From: Plotosus lineatus
Taxonomy: Eukaryota > Chordata > Actinopteri > Siluriformes > Plotosidae
Assembly (NCBI GenBank): GCA_024760905.1
Contig: CM045745.1
Coordinates: 10,955,282 to 11,019,281 of the forward strand
DNA length: 64,000 nucleotides
Direction of reading: 5' to 3'
The notes under the pieces were generated by a model, which saw nothing but the letters and a program-made list of their open reading frames with translations, made no database searches and was not told the origin of the DNA. Position 1 is the stretch's first letter. Each line of letters opens with the position of its first letter. Position numbers and translations under genes: made by a program. Of the stretch, positions 59,696 to 64,000 are shown in pieces.

Positions 59696-59713
59696 TGGTG
59701 ACCCCGACGTGAT
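59696..59713 (+). promoter_or_regulatory. ERV primer binding site, tRNA-Trp type
   Basis: TGGTGACCCCGACGTGAT, the 18 bases known from avian sarcoma-leukosis viruses that pair with the 3' end of tRNA-Trp. A splice donor (AGGTAAGA) follows at about 59,726. Confidence 0.78.
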
Positions 59714-59903
59714 ACTCCTGATCAGGTAAGACAAGATTTGTTTGACTACCTGGTTAGCAGTATCTGAGCGTCTGTTATCCCCTTTTCATAAGGGACGGTT
59801 ATCCTCAGTTGCTATAACTGGGAAGAGCGCTATACAAAAAAGGTGCACCTGTATTCGTGTATGCCAACGTATTTTTTGTTGTTTTGTTGTTAGGGGGTAA
59901 ACA

Positions 59904-60574
59904 ATGGGAAATTCCTATCCAAAGCCTAATCCCGGGGAAACCCCCAAGGAATGGATGAATAAATGTGGTCTTGCTTATTATACTGAACCATGGCTTAGTA
60001 ATTTAGCCGGATGGACGGAGGGATTCGACCAGGTACCAAACTTTCCTCGAAATGGGACTTTTGATGCAGGATTTCTGACATCCGCGCATCGCATGATTTA
60101 TGATGGATTGGGCAACCCCTCCTGGGATTATGAATACATGTAGGAGGGTTTCCTCTTGATACCGAAGCGGCAAACTCTATGTTCGTGTCCAGTTTTTTAA
60201 GTAATTGTCTCCCAGAAGTCCAGAGCGCACTTAAACCGCATTTCACAGATCGTCAACGTCTCATCGTTAGAACTGCCGGAGAAAGGGTTCGTATGTTAGA
60301 ATCAGATGGACTATTGAATGTGAAGAATAAGGTTCTGCTGGCGGTGGCCCCCCAGGGCCCTCGTGATAAGAATAGGAGAAGGGATTCGTATAGAAAGACC
60401 GGAAAATGTCATTATTGTGGTATAGAAGGGCACTGGGAAAAAGAGTGTAGAAAGAAACAGAGAGACGAATGTAATTCTGCCTCTCGGACCCACCAAGGAG
60501 ATAACCCGTCTCGCCCCCACTCAGATTCCGCAGGCGCATCGCCCACACGGCCTTACCCGCGGGAACACGAATAG
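59904..60574 (+). pseudogene. ERV gag remnant (matrix start and nucleocapsid)
   Basis: The frame at 59,904-60,143 starts MGNS, a myristoylation signal, and is matrix-like. Another frame at 60,179-60,574 includes a late capsid part and one zinc knuckle, C-x2-C-x4-H-x4-C, with its first Cys codon at 60,407. Most of the capsid is missing between the two frames and they are in different phases, so gag is broken. Confidence 0.68.
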
Positions 60575-60598
60575 GGATGCCCGCGGAGTAGGGACCCC

Positions 60599-60904
60599 GT
60601 GACCTGTAGCTTAAAGCACCTAGTGTTTAATTCACCCTGCAATGAGAATCTGCCCCTCCTTACTATTGTTCTAGAAGGGGTAGAATATCGTTTTGTTATC
60701 GATAGCGGTGCAACCCTATCTTCTTTAGGCAGGGACTATCAGGGTGCTGTCTCCTCCAGGTCCACCAGCTCTGTGGAAGGGTCCCCTTCTCCTCTCCATA
60801 TACGCCGCCCCTTCTTTTATGTTTTCCTGATGACCCTACGCTTGATAAATTGCAAATATCCTACTCCTTTGTACATATGTCCGAATGCCCCTTTAATTTG
60901 CTAG
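60599..60904 (+). pseudogene. ERV protease
   Basis: The frame contains the retropepsin active site D-S-G-A (Asp codon at 60,701), after a hydrophobic strand. A frame change near 60,850 separates it from the RT frame, which carries the usual G-R-D near 60,904 (LGRDLM). Confidence 0.66.
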
Positions 60905-62304
60905 GCCGCGACCTCATGAGCATTCTGGGGTTCCAAATCTCTTTCCAAGGTTCGAGCATGACCATTCAAACGTGCGACACCGCCTCTGTTTCTCTGTTAT
61001 CATTGCAAGCGCAGCCCTTGCCCTTTAATGTTAATTCGGCGTGCGTGGCGAGTTCCACCTCGCCCCCTGTACTCGACACATTGCCCATCGATCTTTGGGC
61101 AGAACATAAGAATGACGTGGGTTGTGTGGACTGCGTCCCGTATGAAGCTACCGTGAAGCACATTTCGCCCGTGTACATCCGACAATACCCCTTATCGCCT
61201 CAAAAAATGTTGGGTATTGACACCATTTTGGCTTCTCTTTTGAAACAGGGTATCATCGTGCCGTGCACAAGCCCTTATAACACTCCTGTGAACCCGGTTC
61301 CCAAGCCGGACGGTTCCTGGTGTTTGACACAGGACCTCAGAAAAATTAACGAGCTCATCATCCCAGTTTCGCCGGTCGTTCCGGACGTTCCCTCTATTAT
61401 GGCTTCTATTCCTTGCGATCATACCCATTTCTCCGTAATCGACCTGTGCTCGGCGTTTTTTAGTATCCCTGTTGAGCCAAGCACAACCTCTCTTCGCTTT
61501 CACACACCGGCAGCGACAGTACACATGGACTAGATTACCTCAAGGATTTATTGACTCTCCTTCCGTTTTTTCGGCTGCAGTTAGGGATGCACTGGGGTCT
61601 CTTGACATTCCCGTAGGTTCCTGCGTTCACTCTTATGCTGATGACCTCCTGGTGTCCGGCCTAACTTATGAACTGTGTTTCGATGCAACCATTCAACTGC
61701 TCCTCTTACTGGAAAAAAGGGTTTCAAGGTCTCCAAGCCCAAGTTACAGTTCTGTCTCCCCACTGTGATATATCTGGGCTACGAACTCTCTCACGGGATA
61801 AAACGCCTTGCTCAGGATCGCATCAAAATCATAGTGGACACTCAGAAGCCTGCCACTAAACAAGCGCTCCTGGCTTTCCTGGGCCTCATTAACTACTGCC
61901 GACAATGGATCCCGGACTGTTCCTTTTATGACAAACGTTTACGCTCTGCCGTGGCTCACACTGACCCTCTCCATCAACCCTTGGTCTGGACTGAGGACAT
62001 GCTGGACGCATTCAAAGCCCTGAAGTCGGCCCTATGCTCCGCGCCGGCTCTCGGGCTCCCGGATTACAACAAACCCTTTCATCTCTACGTCGCTCACCAG
62101 GCCGGCACGGCTTCTGGAGTCTTGGCGCAGGACCACGGGGGGGAACTTAGGCCTTGTGCTTTCCTATCCAAAACTCTAGATACTGTGGCTCAGGGTTCAC
62201 CTGCCTGTCTCCGCGCTGTCGCTGCCAGTGCGGTGTTAGTTCTCGAAGCAAAAAAAATTAGTGCTCTCTCATCCACTCGTTTTACACACCAGCCATCAGG
62301 TTAA
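60850..62304 (+). pseudogene. ERV reverse transcriptase, frameshifted
   Basis: First frame to 61,533: QGIIVPCTSPYNTPV, PKPDGSW, QDLRKIN, VIDLCSAFFSIPV (first catalytic Asp). Second frame 61,472-61,768: RLPQGFIDSP and the YADD box at 61,634-61,645. Third frame 61,675-62,304: thumb/connection region with YLGYELS and LAFLGLINYCRQWIP. Frame changes lie near 61,485 and at the A run near 61,713. LPQGF and the overall pattern are gammaretrovirus-like. Confidence 0.76.
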
Positions 62305-62803
62305 TACTTTGTCTACACAACACATGTCTTCTCAACGTCGCTCAGGTTACGAGGCCATCCTTTGTGCTACTGATAATCTAACCATCTCTTGTTCCTCTTC
62401 CCTAGATAACGTGGCCCAGGCCCTACAGCGCCTGCTTAATGCTCAAGATGACTGCGAACCTTTGGAACATGACTGCATGGACACCATTGTCCATGACACC
62501 AGTATTAGGTCCGACTTATTATCCACACCTCTCTCGACAGGTCTCTCCCTGTTTGTAGATGGGTCATGCTCGAAACCCTACGACGGAGTGTTCCTCTGTG
62601 GCTACGCGGTATGTTCCTTACCGGACCAAGTTTTGGAAGCGTACTCACTCCCCTTTAATTCCGCTCAAGCAGCGGAGTTATACGCGCTCACTTGGGCATG
62701 CACTCTCGCTTCCGACCAGGATGTTATTATATATACTGACTCTCGTTACGCTTTCGGGGTGGCGCATGATTTCGGCCGTATCTCGTGGTTTCACTGCTGC
62801 TGA
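62261..62803 (+). pseudogene. ERV RNase H
   Basis: The frame carries LSLFVDGSCS (first catalytic Asp), AQAAELYAL (Glu) and YTDSRYAFGVAHDFG (Asp). The frame changes before it at an A run (62,249-62,256) and again near 62,775, where the remaining part (TRGHSSDHTDEARGNSLAD) continues in the integrase frame. Confidence 0.74.
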
Positions 62804-64000
62804 CGGTAAGCCCATTTCACATTCTACTTTGGTCCATGACCTTATTGTGTCCTGCAATCTCCCGCTCCGTTTAGCGATCGTAAAGACCCGCGGTCATTCC
62901 TCTGACCACACTGATGAGGCACGAGGTAACTCTTTGGCTGACCGCGCAGCTAAACAGGCTGCCTCGCTCGGCTCCATGCCGCCGTTCCTGCAGCCCGCGC
63001 TGGTGTCAACCTCACACATGCTTAGCGCCCTCCTCCCTGACTTGGATCTGAAATCACTTCAGTCCTCGGCGTCCACAGAAGACACTGATTTTTGGTCCTC
63101 GCAGGGCTCTCAGCCCTCGAGTGACGGCATTCTACTCGATTCGACTGGTCGTTTATGCCTGCCCACGCACTGTCTTCCTTTCCTCGTCCGCGAGTTTCAC
63201 GGGCCTACACGTCGCGGTCGAAGAGGGGTGGTGACAGATATGGAAAAAGATTTTTGTATACGACAACTAGCCTCTACGGTACACAGCATTCTGGACAAAT
63301 GCCTGATTTGTGCACAGAACAATGTGTCTAAGCCACATGCATCACATCAGCATCTGCCGAAACCAGATACTCCCTTTCAGGAGTGGCAGATAGACTTTAC
63401 CCACATGCCCCGGCAGGGCCCCTTTAAATATCTATTGGTCATCGTGGATAAATTTTCCCGATGGGTTGAAGCTTTCCCGTGTGGGAATGAAAACGCTCGA
63501 GTAGTGGTTCAAAAGTTATCACAGGAAATTATTCCCAGATATGGCCTCCCGTTGGGAATTGATTCGGACAAAGGTACACCATTCACCTCAAAAGTCACTC
63601 AACTGTTGGCCCAAGAGCTAAAGATCAATTGGCGTTTCCATGTCCCATATCACCCTCAGTCCTCCGGAATCGTGGAACGAACAAACAGAACCATTAAAGG
63701 GAAATTACGAAAAGCAATGCACGCCACCGGATCCAGGAATTGGGTTTCGGTGCTGCCTGTGGTCCTAGCGGATCTGCGGATGACCTCGCAGGTGGCCTTA
63801 GGGAATCTATCCCCTTACGAAGTGGTAATGGGGAGACCCTTTCCCGTGCCTTGGAGGAAGGGAAAGCAGGCTTTGGGGACGGAAGATTTAGATATACACA
63901 TGAGCGAGTATGCCGTGGGCCTTGTTAAGGTCCTAAATGACTATTGGGAACGCACTAATCAGAATACTTCGGTCCCGGCCGATGCAAGCACTCATGCCTT
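62775..64000 (+). pseudogene. ERV integrase (open to the window edge)
   Basis: One uninterrupted frame of over 1.2 kb, without an ATG start because it is part of pol. It holds the end of RNase H, a zinc-binding region with C-L-I-C, and the catalytic D,D-35-E triad: Asp 63,393 (QIDFTHMP), Asp 63,567 (SDKGTPF) and Glu 63,675 (GIVERTNR), the last two with 35 residues between. The position where the second zinc-finger His is expected holds Arg (FHGPTRRGRRG). SPYEVVMGRPFPVPW follows near the C-terminus. Confidence 0.75.

Larger units (their letters stand above)
59135..64000 (+). mobile_element. Endogenous retrovirus (5' LTR to integrase; runs off the window)
   Basis: The order is 5' LTR, tRNA-Trp-type primer binding site, gag, protease, reverse transcriptase, RNase H and integrase, all on the plus strand. 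RT and integrase motifs and the single zinc knuckle look gammaretrovirus-like (class I). At least four pol frameshifts and a gag deletion show it is defective. Env and the 3' LTR, if present, are beyond the window. It is more GC-rich than the flanks. Confidence 0.8.

Noticed and set aside
60850..62803. A functional retroviral pol
   Set aside because: Four frame changes and a gag deletion; treated as a defective old copy.

Overview
The window looks like nuclear DNA of a ray-finned (teleost) fish. It is AT-rich, carries microsatellites every few kilobases, and is packed with tRNA-derived SINEs whose 3' ends carry the L2-type tail of fish genomes (…aattaggattaagcggtt…gaaaatgaatgaatg). It also has RTE-type LINE fragments, Tc1/mariner, pogo/Tigger, hAT and Kolobok DNA transposons, and a retrovirus-like element. 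Nothing prokaryotic is present. The species cannot be named from the sequence alone.

The one host gene I can support lies on the + strand from 12,038 to 48,644. It has 15 small exons, all with good splice signals and compatible phases, and encodes a predicted 275-residue type I membrane sialomucin. The order is a signal peptide (exon 1), a Ser/Thr-rich mucin ectodomain with several N-glycosylation sequons (exons 2-11), one transmembrane helix (exon 12) and a 49-residue cytoplasmic tail (exons 12-15). The tail sequence, the domain order and the length match endomucin (EMCN), so I call it emcn. It is not visible as one long ORF because most exons are 9-99 nt.

Region by region. 1-11,740: repeats only (SINEs, a pogo element, a MITE split by an RTE LINE with endonuclease and RT remnants, hAT, a Tc1 relic). 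11,741-13,164: emcn promoter region, exon 1 and a 9-nt exon 2. 13,551-18,165: a TIR element with 9-bp target duplications, itself hosting a 3.3-kb LINE with a 13-bp duplication. 18,500-26,300: Tc1/mariner relics, MITEs, RTE fragments, a Kolobok-type element with a P2X7-C-terminus-like ORF, and a minus-strand LINE; exon 3 is in here. 26,480-41,733: mucin exons 4-11, including a tandemly duplicated exon/intron unit with a (TG)n tract after three of the exons, one tract grown to about 1.5 kb. 43,340-48,644: transmembrane exon, tail exons and stop, followed by a 3' UTR to about 49,566. 49,600-59,134: repeats and some sequence I cannot identify. 59,135-64,000 (window edge): a 5' LTR, a tRNA-Trp primer binding site and a frame-broken gag-pro-pol of an endogenous retrovirus that continues past the window.

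Many insertions still show target-site duplications, so their order can be read: LINE into TIR element, RTE into SINE, TIR element into SINE into pogo element, LTR element into SINE. The introns of emcn have absorbed most of them without visible damage to exons or splice sites.
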